Below, in pieces: positions 14,428 through 27,544 of a stretch of 64,000 bases of DNA. This DNA comes from Erpobdella octoculata (Eukaryota > Annelida > Clitellata > Hirudinida > Erpobdellidae). How positions within the stretch are numbered: position 1 is the first letter of the stretch; each line of letters opens with the position of its first letter. Under the pieces are notes generated by a model. It was not told the DNA's origin. It saw only the letters and a program-made list of their open reading frames with translations, and ran no database searches. The position numbers and the translations under genes were made by a program. The stretch covers positions 34,560,042 to 34,624,041 of the forward strand of contig OZ022239.1 of NCBI GenBank assembly GCA_963978895.1, read 5' to 3'.

Positions 14428-14470
14428 ATGAAGAAGAAGAAGAAGAAGAAGAAGAAGAAGAAAAAAAGAG
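14428..14470. repeat. (GAA)n, with (GAT)n nearby
   Basis: AAG/GAA run, followed at 14528-14610 by GAT repeats and at 14745-14800 by ATC repeats. Confidence 0.9.
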
Positions 14471-15077
14471 GAAGCCGGGTTGGGTTTTGGTATAAACGCT
14501 AGGTGAAGATACAGGTGGAAAAAAAGAGATGATGATGACGATGACGATGATGATGTTGTTGATGATGATGATGATGATGATGACGTCAATTATGACGACG
14601 ACTATGACGATGATACTTCAAATCATATTTAAATTCATTGAATCGGGGCATTAATTTTTTCCTACTCCGTCATTGCAACGCGGTACTCAAGTGCGAGTAG
14701 TCACAAAAAGAGACTCCCAACCAATTTTAATTAACTTTTCCACATCATCATCATCATCATCGCCATCATTATCATCACCTCATCATCATCATCATCACCA
14801 ATTTAATACAGGTAAGGTACAGGTAGACTCGCCTTCTTAAACACGCAACAACATGTTTTGGTCAAGACGACACGTCAAGCACTGAAGGCGTGTAATAAGA
14901 CTTAATTGATTTCTTTAATTGGTCTCATTCCGAACCTGTCATTACCTCCAGATTGAGAGTGGTGATTAAAAAAAATCGAATAAAAATGAATTTAAATTTA
15001 TTTACGCTTTTCCAAGAATTCCACTCGGAATAGAATTCATTAACTGACGTGTTTCCGGTTGCCGGGCGCGTAAAATT

Positions 15078-15310
15078 TAATAAATATTAGGTAAACAACA
15101 CGTGGTTTGTAACGAAATGTAATAAATATTAGATAAACAACACGTGGTTTGTAACGAAATGTAATAAATATTAGGTAAACAACACGTGGTTTGTAACGAA
15201 ATGTAATAAATATTAGGTAAACAACACGTGGTTTGTAACGAATTGTAATAAATATTAGGTAAACAACACGTGGTTTGTAACGAAATGTAATAAATATTAG
15301 GTAAAAAATA
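15078..15310. repeat. 42-bp minisatellite
   Basis: Five to six head-to-tail copies containing AGGTAAACAACACGTGGTTT and ending GTAACGAAATGTAATAAATA, nearly identical. On the minus strand each encodes 14 residues (FITFRYKPRVVYLI), because 42 is divisible by 3. Unspaced, so not a CRISPR array. Confidence 0.93.
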
Positions 15311-17517
15311 AAATGTAAATGTAACAAAATGAAAATGATGAAACAGTGGGGGGTATTTCTGGGAGTTTTGATTAGTATTAATAGAAAACGGGTTTTCGTC
15401 AGAGGGTTAAAGTTCACGATATCATTAATTATTGTTACAGATAAATAAATAAATCGTATAAAAGATTAATATACACACACATATATATGTAGTTGTTTTT
15501 GAGACAATAAATGGAATAATTTCTTTTTTATTTCTTTCATTTCTTTTCTTTCTATCAAGAAAAGACTTTTCTGAACGTCTTGTGGACAGACAGGTCCAAA
15601 CACGTGCAATTGTATCCAATCGATTGATAGCTATACACTTTCTCTCTTTTCCTCTCTCTCTCTCTCTTCCTCTTTCTTTCTTCCTCTCTCTATCTTTTTC
15701 TCTCTTCTTCTTTCTCTCTTTCATTCTTTATTCATTCTTTTTTCTCGTTGCTTTATCTCTGTGCCATGGTTCAACGACGTGTAATGACGCAAATCCTCAA
15801 AATGGTCACATGACCGCGGAACATTGGCCTGAAAAAATGAAAAAAGAAAACAGGATTTGACAAGAAATATTTATTACACTGGGACTTTCTAATGTAAGAT
15901 TACATGTAATTGGGTGTATTGCTGACAATATATGCAAAAAGTGTTTTTTAAAAATAAATTATATGACAGCCTTTTGAAAAATTACATGGTAAAGCTGCAT
16001 GATTTTTTTTGCAAAGGTACCTGGTGACCATTTTGGACGTTTACACGTCAGCCTTTTGGAAGGTTATATTGTTAATTTTGAAAAGATTAACATGTAACTT
16101 TACTAAAGTTACATAGTAATCTTTTGTTGAAGAAATTTTGAGAAAAATATTATCAGCAAAATTCTAACATTTGCATGTTTGAATATTTACTTTTACAATC
16201 ACTGTTTGTCAGAACTGTTTTTTTACGTTTACAAAGCTGTAAATCTTATATGCCGCTAATATTATTAATATTATATGACATTTTTAAACATTGTTTTTCT
16301 ATATATTGCTCGCCTTGAACAAACTCAATGACTTAGTTATGCTTGTTATAGCAAATCCTGGAAATTTTTTCATGTCAACCAACTATTAGTAGAGACCAAT
16401 CCAGGACTGGCAATACCTGGCACAGAGGACAACTCAGGAATGAAAATACTTGCCATAGAGGGCATCGCCCAGTTGGTAGTAGAGAGTGACCCAGGAATAG
16501 AAAAACCTGCCATAGGGGCATCACCCAGTTAATAGTAGAAACTGATCAAAAAATAAAAATATCTGCAACATAGACATGAGACATTACACAATTAGTAGGA
16601 AAGACCGAATCAGGATCAGGAATGGCAAAATCTGCCGCAAAAGTGACAACTAGCAGCGTCAACTTGGCTTCCGAGAGACATAAAAAATAGATTGTCAGAC
16701 TGTTTTTTCGAGATTTCAAGAGCCACTCCATTAGTTTGTCTCATAAGTGGACTTATTTGCAAAGCAGCAAAATGTTTGCATTCAGATTTTACTTTATATG
16801 TGAGGTGTCAACCAAAGCTGGTGAGAGCCATCTTGTCAAGGCGAATGTCATAAGATTCCAATAGTCCGTTTGGCGGCTCAACAACTCTGGAAGGCCAGAA
16901 ACTAAACTTGGATGTCCATAGGGATTTCCCATTATCAGGGTAGCTATAAGGTCAAGTTTTCATCGCTAAATAAACGCTCCAATGGTATATGCACCCGAAA
17001 ACCTTTTGAACCGAAAAACCTTGAACAACAAACTTGCACGTAAGGGTTTAATAGATTTTGTGTGTTTTAAATTAATTAAAATGTATTTTAATTAAAATGA
17101 TTTCAATTCAACTCTCAGCTTGGAACTGATTTATTGTCTGAACCGGAGAGAAATGTAGGTATAAGACCTCCTAGTTAATTACCGTCAAGCAGCGCTAACT
17201 ACCATTTTTGTAACAAAAGCATCATTATTTATGCGCGTAATTAGTTATTTCGATGAATAAAGTATTATAATTACATAATTGTATTATTAATATAATTAAT
17301 TTTATAACCGTGCGTAAGATAAATTATGAACAAAGAACAGTTATTGCATAATAATATTGACTTTTGCATATAATTCAATCGGATAGCTTTATGATTTAAA
17401 AAAATTTAAATTTGAAAGTACTCGAAGAAATTAATTTTCTTGTCTCTACCTGCATTTGCTGTAGTTTCTTGTTTAAGCACGCGGTTCGAGGTTTGCATGG
17501 TTATGCGAGTTTGTGCA

Positions 17518-17518
<1 letters not shown>
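15311..17518. other. Intergenic DNA with a decayed ~65-bp repeat
   Basis: 16390-16640 holds three to four diverged copies of a unit with CAGGAATGAAAATACTTGCC and CATCGCCCAGTTGGTAGTAG. 15640-15750 is C/T low complexity. No gene recognised. Confidence 0.55.
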
Positions 17519-17588
<70 letters not shown>

Positions 17589-17890
17589 TGAAAGAGGAGA
17601 GGAGAGGAGAGGAGAGGAGAGGAGAGGAGAGGAGAGGAGAGGAGAGGAGAGGAGAGGAGAGGAGAGGAGAGGAGAGGAGAGGAGAGGAGAGGAGAGGAGA
17701 GGAGAGGAGAGGAGAGGAGAGGAGAGGAGAGGAGAGGAGAGGAGAGGAGAGGAGAGGAGAGGAGAGGAGAGGAGAGGAGAGGAGAGGAGAGGAGAGGAGA
17801 GGAGAGGAGAGGAGAGGAGAGGAGAGGAGAGGAGAGGAGAGGAGAGGAGAGGAGAGGAGAGGAGAGGAGAGGAGAGGAGAGGAGAGGAGA
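17519..17890. repeat. (GT)n followed by (GGAGA)n
   Basis: About 65 bp of GT, then about 59 copies of the pentamer GGAGA (17596-17889). The strands are fully purine/pyrimidine asymmetric, so triplex-capable. ORFs in all frames are artefacts. Confidence 0.97.
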
Positions 17891-17916
17891 AGAAAGTGGA
17901 CTACTTTCTAGAAGCC

Positions 17917-18176
17917 CATAGGCGTAGGAAACAAGGGACATACGCCCCCCTTCAAGTTTAAGCGATTAAGAATTTTCTCGGGTAAGCAGAGGAAAGATCA
18001 AAAGAGGGTTTCGAAAATTTAAATTTTTGGGAAATGTATCTCCGACTAACCACCCCCAGGTCATCAGGTTTTTTGGGGGTAAAAATAAGTTTTTTTCAAT
18101 TGGATTATTGGATTTCAATTTTTCGGGCAGACGCCAACCTTGCCCCTGCATCACATAAACCTCTCCTACGCCTATG
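17917..18176. mobile_element. MITE with 13-bp terminal inverted repeats
   Basis: Starts CATAGGCGTAGGA and ends with its exact complement TCCTACGCCTATG, 260 bp. No coding capacity. No convincing TSD, so superfamily is open. Confidence 0.65.
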
Positions 18177-18975
18177 TAAAAAATCCATGGAAGAGTTAAA
18201 ATAGCTCACCAAAATTCCTCGCTTTCCAGGTGTTGTGTATTTCGTAGCTCCCCAATACGGCACTTTTACACCTTGATGAATTTTATTTGCCGGCAAACAA
18301 ACGTGTGGGAATTTACGCACACAAGCAAATACAGAAACACTTGCAAGTTCTCGGCTACACGAGTGTCACACGTACACATCTACGTAATCGTCACATGTTT
18401 GTTGCCGTCACACGCTCATCAATACTAGTTTGAATACACGCACACTGTAACACATGGCACGTGTGTTTATCGGGATGGAAATGAACTCAGTAAGCCGGAA
18501 AAAATGTACTCAACATTTTTGCTTACATAGAAATTTTCAAGACTCAGAAACAAAAGTAAACAAATAATAATTTTATGGGGCTTTTGGGTATAAATCACAA
18601 AACTGAAAACCATCTCAACATATAGTAACATTGAGACTTTTCAGCATCTGTGATTCTTGCTTTTCAGTCTGGTGGAGGAGTTCCGTCTTTGCAGCATGAA
18701 TCTCGCTTACACGCGCATAAGCACACGCTCACACACACATACATTTACATACATTTACATACATACATACATACACTCACAAATGTATATTAACGTTGAC
18801 ACACTTTGTTTGTGCAAAGTAAAGTTTAACAAATTCACAAACGCTCATTCACCGGTATTCAAATGAAAAGCAAACAGGGACGTGTACGTTCAAGTCGGAC
18901 TTAAAATTGGCGCTAGAGTGGTCTTGGAGACAACTCTCTATAGAAACGATCGAGATTGCAGAGGCTCGAGCCTCC
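18177..18975. other. Intergenic DNA upstream of the candidate promoter
   Basis: CA-rich stretch at 18700-18790. No gene seen. Confidence 0.5.
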
Positions 18976-19709
18976 TATATAAGTGTCAGCCACCTTGCTC
19001 GGAGTACTTGGCTGATCGATTGGAGTTAGTCGTTCGTTGTATAGGTTGGGTGGCAAGTGAGTGGGTATGTTGAGAAGAGTGGGTGGGTATGGTTGGATGG
19101 GTTGAGGATAGTGGGTAGTAAGGAGAGGGTGGCTGGTGACGCATAGCTGGGTCTCAAATCGTGAAGGCTTTTCGGGAAAGAATCGGGTATTCCAAGAAGT
19201 TTACATCCATGTCTGCGGGTGAGTTTTCTGATTTTTTTTCTTCAAATAGGTGATTTTAAATTTTAATTTCTTTCGATAGATGGTTTTTACATTAATCTTT
19301 GTATCAGTTTATGATTTCTCTTAAAATAGTTCATTGCCGTGCTGTGCATTTAGAAATACTGTTAAATAAAATTCGCATGGGATTTAATTGTTCAGAAGAG
19401 TTAACGTTTTTAATTACAAAAATATTATGCGCTGCACACATTAATTTTTTTAAACAATATAAAACTATTGTGTTTCATTTTATTCGTTAATTTATCTAAA
19501 AGTAATTGAATGTTATAAAGCAGGTTTTTCCAATTACTTTCTTATTTATTCTTCGCCATCATCCTAAACCATTATAATCACTAGGAGATGTGGTTATATG
19601 ATTTGGAGGTTAAAAAACTAATCCTCAGTATACAAGACTTATCTTTCTCTCTTCTTTCATTCTTGTACTTAAAGAATGGATGGAACAAGTTGTTATAGAG
19701 GCGATGAAG
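18976..19709 (+). CDS. Candidate TATA promoter and first two exons of an unknown gene
   Basis: A TATATAAG box (18976-18983) lies in a locally GC-richer stretch. The first ATG-donor unit is 19209-19218 (ATG TCT GCG G, then GTGAGT). A strong acceptor (pyrimidine tract, then AAAG at 19671-19674) opens a 35-nt exon 19675-19709 ending at GTTAGT. The phase-1 junction gives MSAEWMEQVVIEAMK. TATA box, untranslated leader, near-consensus donor and in-frame small exon together suggest a real 5' end. No later exon was recognised before the LINE fragment at 22.8 kb, so the product is unknown and the rest may be broken, distant or absent. Confidence 0.35.
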
Positions 19710-22700
19710 GTTAGTACTACCGCTGTTTTCTCATTTCGACATTAAAACGATGTGAACACAGCTGGTGGTATAATAGCCTCACGCCATGCTCAACCGTATC
19801 TACCTACCCCCTCCACCCCTGCGAAATTCCGTGAACGAGAGAAGAAAAAGAAGAAAAGAAATCTTGCAATTGAAATTTATCTGTCTGTCAATAAATCTTC
19901 AGATTGACTACGGAGTTTAAATGTAAAAAAAACTTTTTAATGAATCTTGCGGTAATTTTAGTGGACGAGACGAACTTTCTAGATGTTGCATCCTGTAATA
20001 ATTATCTTGACCGACGTGTCATTTGCGATAAAATTTGAAAAACTTGAACTTTGATATTTGCACGATTTCTTCTTCTACTTTTTTGAGGAAATATAATTCT
20101 TAAAAATCGAATTGTGTTTTATGACTTGAATTCAACGCTGAGGCTGAAATTGAAAACGATAGGGGTTGAGTCAGGACTAAGTGCGTCTGGGGGGTGAAAG
20201 GTGTGTACGGTGTGGGGTCAGAAAATTTTAAAGTGTAGAGCCAGGGCATATTAAGTTCCAGTCATTTAGTCTAGGGTGGGAAGTCAAGAATTGTAAGACT
20301 AGAACCAAGGATTGTAAATCTAGAACCAAGAATTTTAAGACTAGAGCCAAGGATTGTAAGACTAAAACTAAGGATTGTAAGACGTAAAGTCAAGGTAATT
20401 TTTTAAGTTTCTCAGTTCAAAATAAATTCTGTACAAAGCAGAATATGTATTTAGCAACGTGAAAAGCAATTTTTACAAGTCTTATATTAGCTTGCTTAGT
20501 CAGGTTGATCGAAATATTTTTAATTTCTCAATTTTGAACCTTTTCCCGTTATCCAATCATACTGAAATTTTGCACACATTTTCAATTTTGGTGATAGTAT
20601 TTTTGTAAATTTTTGCGAGTTTTTCCCATAGCTATAATTTAATTAAATTAAGTAATTTCGATTTATAGTGAAAATAAATAAATAAATATTAAGACTAGAT
20701 CGTACAAAGTGTTTTTACTGCTTATTGTATTATTCTTTGCTTTACCTAACAGCCTGATAATAAAACTACAAAATGTTATGCTTGAATACGTCAAACGTTG
20801 AAAAAACGTACACAACTGTTTCAAATTTATCGTCTAGTACGATGGGCTCACTCGGAGCGGTTTAGCCCGTTCAGCTACGCGATGGTGATGAAGACAAATG
20901 TTTGTATAGAGGAGCTGGATCGATGTTAGAGGAAAGACATTCATTGTTATTGCAGTAAATCAGCATCAACAACTATAAACCCAGAAAAATGTCGTTCAAA
21001 GCAATCGATCTCATATGGCAATGCAATAATGACAAATATAAATAATTGCGTTATTAAAAAATACAACCTTTATTTTTTTTTATATTATTTTTATTAAATT
21101 TATATATAATTTCATATCACCAGAAATTGCTAGTGAGTCGTGGTTTTAAAAAACTTCGTGTGTTTATAATCTTTTCAACTCAGCCTGGCTTTTTTTTTAA
21201 AAGAGGAGGGACAGTTAAAAGAATCAAATATGGTCTACGACGGAAAGTAGTTATGTCCGTCCTTCCAGCATAGCCATTTCAGTCTTAAAAGACTTGGTGT
21301 AAAGGACTATAAACTATTACTAAATATTTATATTATTTTCTTTCTTTTTTTGGATTGATTAACGCCTGAGACAATGTAGTCGATATGTTTGCTTGTGTCG
21401 TGTTTTTTATGTGGCGCGAAACGAGTGTCCGTGTATTATATTTGGGTTTGGGACAGAGAGGCCGCCGAAAGCACAAGGCTTTCGTAGGCACATGGCTCGA
21501 TTTACACCAGCCCGCCAACTGCTATAGTGCAATAGCTGGACCGGGCCGGCAAATTAACCTCCCCTTCAGCTGGCAATAACCACGCCTCCGATAAACCTAA
21601 CTGGGTATGGTAGCGCTACTGGCCCAACTTCCATCTCCTGTCCTCTTTTGTTTATATTCTACTTCATGTGTTTTAAGTTTTAATACAAAACATGCAGGAA
21701 CTATCAAGGCGTTTCCTATGGCAGATCGTAACTAAAATTCGATTTGGTTTCATGTTTCCCCTTTTTTTATCCTGGTTTGAAAGAACTGGTTTGCCACAGG
21801 GCCGTCTGTATTTTACACTTACAAAAAAAAGAAGAAAATTTTTCATAAAGCTGAATACAATTAAAATATACAATTATATTGAAGCAGAATTGTATGTGTT
21901 CTAGAAAGTATTTTATGAGTTTTCAAATATGACGTTGCTCAATAACATTTCAAAAATATGTTTTTAATTTACTTCCATCTTTGAAAAATCCAAAACTTAG
22001 TATTGCTGTTTATTATTTATATTGAATAAATATATTACCTTAGTAATATAGTTAAGTAAAACGACAGGTGGCATTCATCAAAAATACAGATTGGGTCAGA
22101 AATACAATTATTCAATCATAAATAAGTTCTTATATATGCTTCCAAATTCAATCTATATCTCAAATAAAAATTTATTAAAATTTCATCTTTTTAAACTTGT
22201 GTCTACGATTTACGTTTAATTACCTATTGGAATTGAACTTAAGTGATACTCGTACTAGGGACTTTCCTATCTTCAGCCAGGGGCCATGGGCCAAGCCAGG
22301 AATTAGCGACTGACGGGAGAGGTTACATTTGTGTGTATGTACTCAGTAACCTCAGCCTTTTGCAAAGGGGAATCAAGGTATAATGTCCAAAAAGTTTGCC
22401 GTGTACTACAGTTTTAGTTAATGCAATGCAACTTCTGCTTGCAGCTCAGTGTTTCCACAGTCAACCGGCTAAATTAGAGTCTACCTCTTACTTATCTACA
22501 GCATTGGCGCTCCCACGGTAGGGGTTTCTGGGGTTTTAACCCCCCTCCCAAAATTATTCTCGATTTTTAATACTCAGCGAGCTCAAATGTATGTCTGGCC
22601 ATGGACGCACCCAAAGAGGTGGTTTTTAGGCATTAGAACTCTCTTTCCTCCCGATATTATTCCAGATGTTTAATGCAGGAAATGTATTACTCGGCTTGAT

Positions 22701-22780
22701 TGAATGTAAATTAAAAAAATATATTATTGTAAAAATAATAATGTTTGTTTATTATAAAAAAAAAGTTTAACTGATGATAA
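19710..22780. other. Intergenic or intronic AT-rich DNA
   Basis: A degenerate ~24-bp repeat (AAGGATTGTAAGACTAGAAC type) lies at 20280-20395. A GC-rich patch at 21470-21620 and a transposon-like end (CATTGGCGCTCCCACGG) at about 22503 are present. No exon recognised. Confidence 0.5.
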
Positions 22781-22789
22781 AATCACAGA

Positions 22790-23640
22790 AAGATTGTTGA
22801 AAGATTCCAGCTGGTGCAAAGATTGGCTCCTAAAACTGAACTACATCAAGTGTGTATATCTTTCATTGCATAACACATATAAAATTTATAACTTTGATTA
22901 CAACTTTGCTGAAGGGAGACTAAACACCACATTTCATCAGTCCAAGAAGTCAGAGATCTAGGAGTTGTAATGGACAGCAAACTAAGATTTACTACTCATA
23001 TATGCAAACTAGTCAAAAAAGCTAATAGCATTTTAGGAATTGTCAAAAAAAATTTCCACAAAAAGTACAAAAGTACAAAAAAAGAGCCACTAAGCTACTG
23101 CGTGAATGTCAGAATTTGAAATATAAAGAAAGACTGAAGTATCTCGATCTATCTACTCTAAGGCTTAGGAGATCTAGAGGAAACATGATTGAAGTCTATA
23201 AATTATTAAACAATTTTTATTGTGCCAATTCCGTTCCAAGTTTGATAAAAAAATCTAGTTTATTCAACACAAGGTCACATTCAGAAGTTAGAAAAACCAA
23301 ATTCTAGAATAGATATTAAAAAGTTTTTCTTTACTACAAGAGTGATCAATACATGGAATAAACTTCCTGCTTCAGACATAGAAGCAAAAAATATTTTCCA
23401 ATTCAAAAGTCTCCTGGATGCTCTCTAGATGGACCACCCTACTCCATTTTGTTGGAGGAATGAAATTTAACTTATCTGTTACTTTTCGATTTATTAAGGA
23501 GTTTTTTTTGTTAATGACAATTTATGTGCTTTAATTTATTATTTTTATGAAATTGTTGTTTTGTACTGTCGGGGCATATAGGCTTTGCCTGCGCCTTGAA
23601 ATAAACTATGTCATGTTATGTAAAATTATTTTTGTTAATT
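22790..23640 (+). pseudogene. CR1-like LINE, 3' fragment
   Basis: Several frames together read DLGVVMDSKLRFTTHI, ERLKYLDLSTLRLRRSRGNM, SRSH and TRVINTWNKLPASDIEAKN..FKSLLDAL, the C-terminal end of a CR1/jockey-type reverse transcriptase ORF. Numerous frameshifts and one gap. The 3' UTR holds GGGGCATATAGGCTTTGCC and AATAAACTATGTCATGTTATG, a typical short-repeat LINE tail. Confidence 0.75.
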
Positions 23641-23719
23641 ACCCATTAAATATGTTGTAGTACATACCTATTATTGTTTTCATGAAAAATATTTAGAGTT
23701 TTTCATATAAATATTTGGC

Positions 23720-23860
23720 AAGAAAGGTCATGGGTAATCCTCGAATTGAAAAATGCGAGTGAGTTGCGAACGGGCAAAAGGGTAAACCGCGAATTTTTTG
23801 CGAAAAGAATATGGTGCGAAACAAGGTATTATTTGCGTAATTTGCGAACACATTTTCACA
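23720..23860. repeat. Dispersed GCGAA-rich repeat
   Basis: GGGTAATCCTCGAATTGAAA through GTAAACCGCGAATTTTTTGC also occurs inverted at about 27000-27085, flanking the foldback element. Confidence 0.7.
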
Positions 23861-24159
23861 ATGCGAATTATAATATTAAATTATTTATGACATTTTTCTT
23901 CGGATTATATTAAATAAATAATTAACTTATTAATAAGAAATAATAATTATACTTACGCTAAAAATTCGATTAAATTACCTATACCGTTTCGTAGCATTGC
24001 CGCCTATTCCCCCTCCGTGTAAAGTGACGCTATTTTTTCGATGTATATTCTCAATTATTTTTCTAATATTTTTTGCGCTTTGCACATCTCTATTGTTGGG
24101 GTCCATGGGTCCAATTTTGATGACCCGACCCGCCAGAAAATGACCCGACCCGACCTTGG

Positions 24160-24535
24160 TCACACATCTGCTGTTCGTGGTGAATACTTCCGCTGGAAAG
24201 CCAAATGCTTGAATGCCCCATTGGCAGAGAGGCCACATACCGCAGTTGATGTTCTGCAACATTGTGAGGATTCCAATTCCATATACCGCAGATAAATACG
24301 CTGCTCTAAAACTCTTTATCACGTTGCTTCTTTTATCCGCAACAGCCGAAAGATCTTTCTCAACTATGCACATACTCAAATCTTATCTATGCACCACAAT
24401 GGGCGAAACAAGACTGAATGGGCTTGCCCAGATGACTATCAATGGCAACCTTCACATTAATGAAGAAGCCCTCATCGACATTTTTTGCAGAAAAACGTCG
24501 GCTGAATTTCATATTTTAATAAACTTTTCAATTTA
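24160..24535 (+). pseudogene. hAT C-terminal fragment (copy 1)
   Basis: Reads ALKLFITLLLLSATAERSFS, then LKSYLCTTMGETRLNGLAQM, the hAT dimerisation domain (ERSFS, LR/LK-SYL, GLA). Close relative at 62540-62890. The upstream 24180-24290 segment encodes the preceding region in another frame. No core. Confidence 0.75.
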
Positions 24536-24539
24536 AATG

Positions 24540-25640
24540 TTTTATGGTTTGTTGCTACTAATTATGTCTTGCCCGCATAGGAGGGCAAGAGAGGCCCTTG
24601 CCCACCCCCTGGATTGATTGATTAAATTTTTTTACACACAAATAAACAAACAATTTATAATTAAAACATTTATAATTAATTTTAACAACTGTAACTCCTT
24701 CCATTGTCATATCGATATAATCATCACCATTATCTTTGGGGATAAACCCCTCCCCCGGTGTTAAACTTTTTACTCCATGAACGTTTTTCTAAACACTGTG
24801 ATGCCTGAAAATTATCCAGAATCATTGATCCATTGCTGGTTTATTCTAAGTATAATATTTATTCTAGCTTGTATTAGTTAATAAGCTCATGTATAGTTGC
24901 TGGCTGTTGTGTAAATTGGCCTCCAAGAAACATTAATGTGGTCTTTTACTAATGAATGACTATTGTTTGTTTGTCTCCTCTCATTTTTATACATTTTTTC
25001 CTAACTTTTTCTGGCAAAGCCTTAAAGGTACACAAATTTTTATCTAATAATGACAGTTTGGCTGTGTCGGAGATATAAACTTCTTCAACTAAAGCATTTT
25101 TGTAATTTTCAGCAAGTTTTTAAAACAATTTTAATTTTTATTATGATGTGAAATAAAATAAAGTTAACTGAAAATTGTACTCTATATATCCAATTTTAAA
25201 CACAAAAGTCTAAAATTTTCTTGGGGCTCAATTGATCCTCAAGATCCCACTTAATTTTGGAAAGAAAAAAACGGGGAAAATATGAGAGAAGAGACGAGGA
25301 AAAATAAAAAGCTTTCTCCTGCAAAAATGCCTGTGGGCGACCATGGTCATAAATTTTTCAGAAAACCCCTTACTAATCAATTCCCACCGTACCCCCCAGA
25401 CAAAAATGTCTGTATGCGCCACTGAGGAGGTCGTTGCATCACTAAAAATTCTACCGGCAATGTTCCGAAAATTTCCATTGCAATGATTGATAGGAAAATA
25501 GAGCTGGAAAATATACACTAAAGTTCGAGAAAACAGACGCCGAAAGTGATCGTTTAGCTGCGAGCAACACACGTATTTCAAACGATAAAGCACCAGAAAC
25601 AATCGGTAAACTGCGATAAGGTCTCACACGTGATCCTTTT
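24540..25640. other. Intergenic DNA with transposon ends
   Basis: GGCCCTTGCCCACCCCCTGG near 24592 and GTATGCGCCACTG ending near 25422 look like solo DNA-transposon termini. No gene seen. Confidence 0.5.
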
Positions 25641-25656
25641 CGGCGATCCAATAGCA

Positions 25657-26994
25657 GGTGTCACGACAAAACGCTCACAGACAAAATGTTCAACGACAAA
25701 ATGTTCCCGACAAAACGTTCACGACACAACGTTCACGACAAAATGTTCACGACAAAATGTTCACAGACAAAATGTTCACAGACAAAATGTTCACAGACAA
25801 AATGTTCACAGACAAAATGTTCAACGACAAAATGTTCACGACAAAACGTTCACGACACAACGTTCACGACAAAATGTTCACGATTGCAACTTTTAAATTT
25901 AGTTTAGTTTTAAATGATAAAATATTTTGTGTTTCAAAAAATGAGCGCAAATAAAACGTTAACAATAGTAAATGCAATGTTAATTTCCTCTTTGATACCC
26001 CTAACTCAAACGGCAACCAGATGAGTATGGATCGGAGGACTGTAAACTGTTTCAGCAAGAAAGAAAAAAAACAGATGAAATGAGATAGCTATAATAGGAA
26101 AATACAATTGGTTACTAATTTGAGATCGTTTGAATTTTCAATTTCAATTAAGCAAACGACGTAAATAAGGTTTGATGGCTGTATTCTAAAGATTAAAAAG
26201 TTAAGGGTATCCAAGAGAAAATTAACCAACCCGTATTAACTAGTTAATAAATGGAACGATGATTAAAAGGGTCAAAATATGAAATCTTTATTAACTCCGA
26301 TTAAATAGAAAAAGAAATGCAATTAGTTATTAATTGAGATTCATTTGATGTTTCAATTTTAATTAAGTGAACGACAGAAAGAAGCCTTGATCGTTGTAGT
26401 CTAGCGATTAAGAAGTTATCGGCTTCCAAGAGCAATATAGCCTCCTTTAATTAGCTAATTAACGTAACGGTGACTTGGGTAAAACAGCATGCAGCTACTT
26501 GCGTTTTTCAACTAGAATTGAAAATACATCTCCAGTCTCTAGCAATTAAAAACTAAAAAGATAGGGTATCCAAAAGCAAATTAACCGGCATTAACTAGTT
26601 AATAAATGGAACGATGATAAAAAGGATCAAAATATGGATGAAAAAAAAGCCAAATAACTATAACTCCATACAATTATTTATTAATTGAAGATCATTTGAT
26701 GTGGCCAATACGTATATTAGTTTCATGCTGTCATGCACATATACTTTGCTTAGGTAAATAAAATGGGGAATAGACACATCACAAAAAATGACTTAATAAT
26801 TAGTTTGCAAGCGATCTTGACATAATAAAACAAAATTTGTCGTGAACGTTTTGTCGTGAACATTTTGTCTGTGAACGTTTTGTCGGTGATCATTTTGTCG
26901 TGAACATTTTGTCGTAAACGTTGTGTCGTGAACGTTTTGTCGGGAACATTTTGTCGTTGAACATTTTGTCTGTGAACGTTTTGTCGTGGAACCC
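25657..26994. mobile_element. 1.34 kb foldback element with tandem-repeat arms
   Basis: Left arm (25657-25890) and right arm (about 26835-26994, inverted) are arrays of a ~15-bp unit like ACGACAAAATGTTC/ACAGACAAAATGTTC. Both start the same way (GGTGTCACGACAAAACG and, inverted, GGGTTCCACGACAAAACG) with the same order of unit variants. Flanks CAATAGCA (25649-25656) and CAATCGCA (26995-27002) form a 7/8 target duplication. The core holds two diverged ~370-bp repeats sharing TAGTTAATAAATGGAACGAT. No protein. The ORFs in the arms are repeat artefacts. Confidence 0.72.
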
Positions 26995-27183
26995 CAATCG
27001 CAGCGTATTTTCGCAAAAAATTCGCGGTTTACTCTTTCGCCCATTCGCAGCTCACTCGCATTTTTCAATTCGCGGATTACCCATGACCGACAAGAAACTG
27101 TTTTTAAAAAATTTTCATCGTAGAACAAATTAAGTGGTTTAACTCCTTTGTATTTGTATAGATATTCCACACCAATAATGAAC

Positions 27184-27322
27184 TGTTGAGTAAGCCATTT
27201 GTAATGTTTGATAGGTGGATAAAAATAATTTTATTTTACTCAAAATAAACTACATGAATAACAATAATAATAAAACATTTTGTAAACAATGAAACAAAGA
27301 TATATATATATATATATAATAT

Positions 27323-27410
<88 letters not shown>

Positions 27411-27452
27411 GAAAATCCTAATTTGTTGACACATATAAGTTTAAACTCAACA
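27184..27452 (-). repeat. Copia 3' LTR with internal (TA)n
   Basis: 269 bp, TG...CA on the coding strand, with a long TA tract (27301-27408). Confidence 0.85.
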
Positions 27453-27544
27453 CTCCCTCTTAAACTATATCGTGTCAAATGTCATGTCATAACCTTTACT
27501 CCAGAACATTCATAATAACTGGAATAAAAATTCTCAGTTTGTCA

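Noticed and set aside
15078..15310. CRISPR-like array of 42-bp repeats
   Set aside because: Units are contiguous with no unique spacers, and the DNA is eukaryotic. It is a minisatellite.
17440..17961. 173-codon GEERR-repeat protein
   Set aside because: (GT)n and (GGAGA)n translation.
22765..22800. Hammerhead-ribozyme-like CTGATGA...GAAA
   Set aside because: No stem II hairpin between the two core motifs and no flanking stems.
23975..24379. 134-codon minus-strand ORF
   Set aside because: Antisense shadow of the hAT C-terminal fragment.
25630..25954. QNVH/DKMF-repeat proteins
   Set aside because: Open frames from the satellite-like arm of the foldback element, present in three frames.
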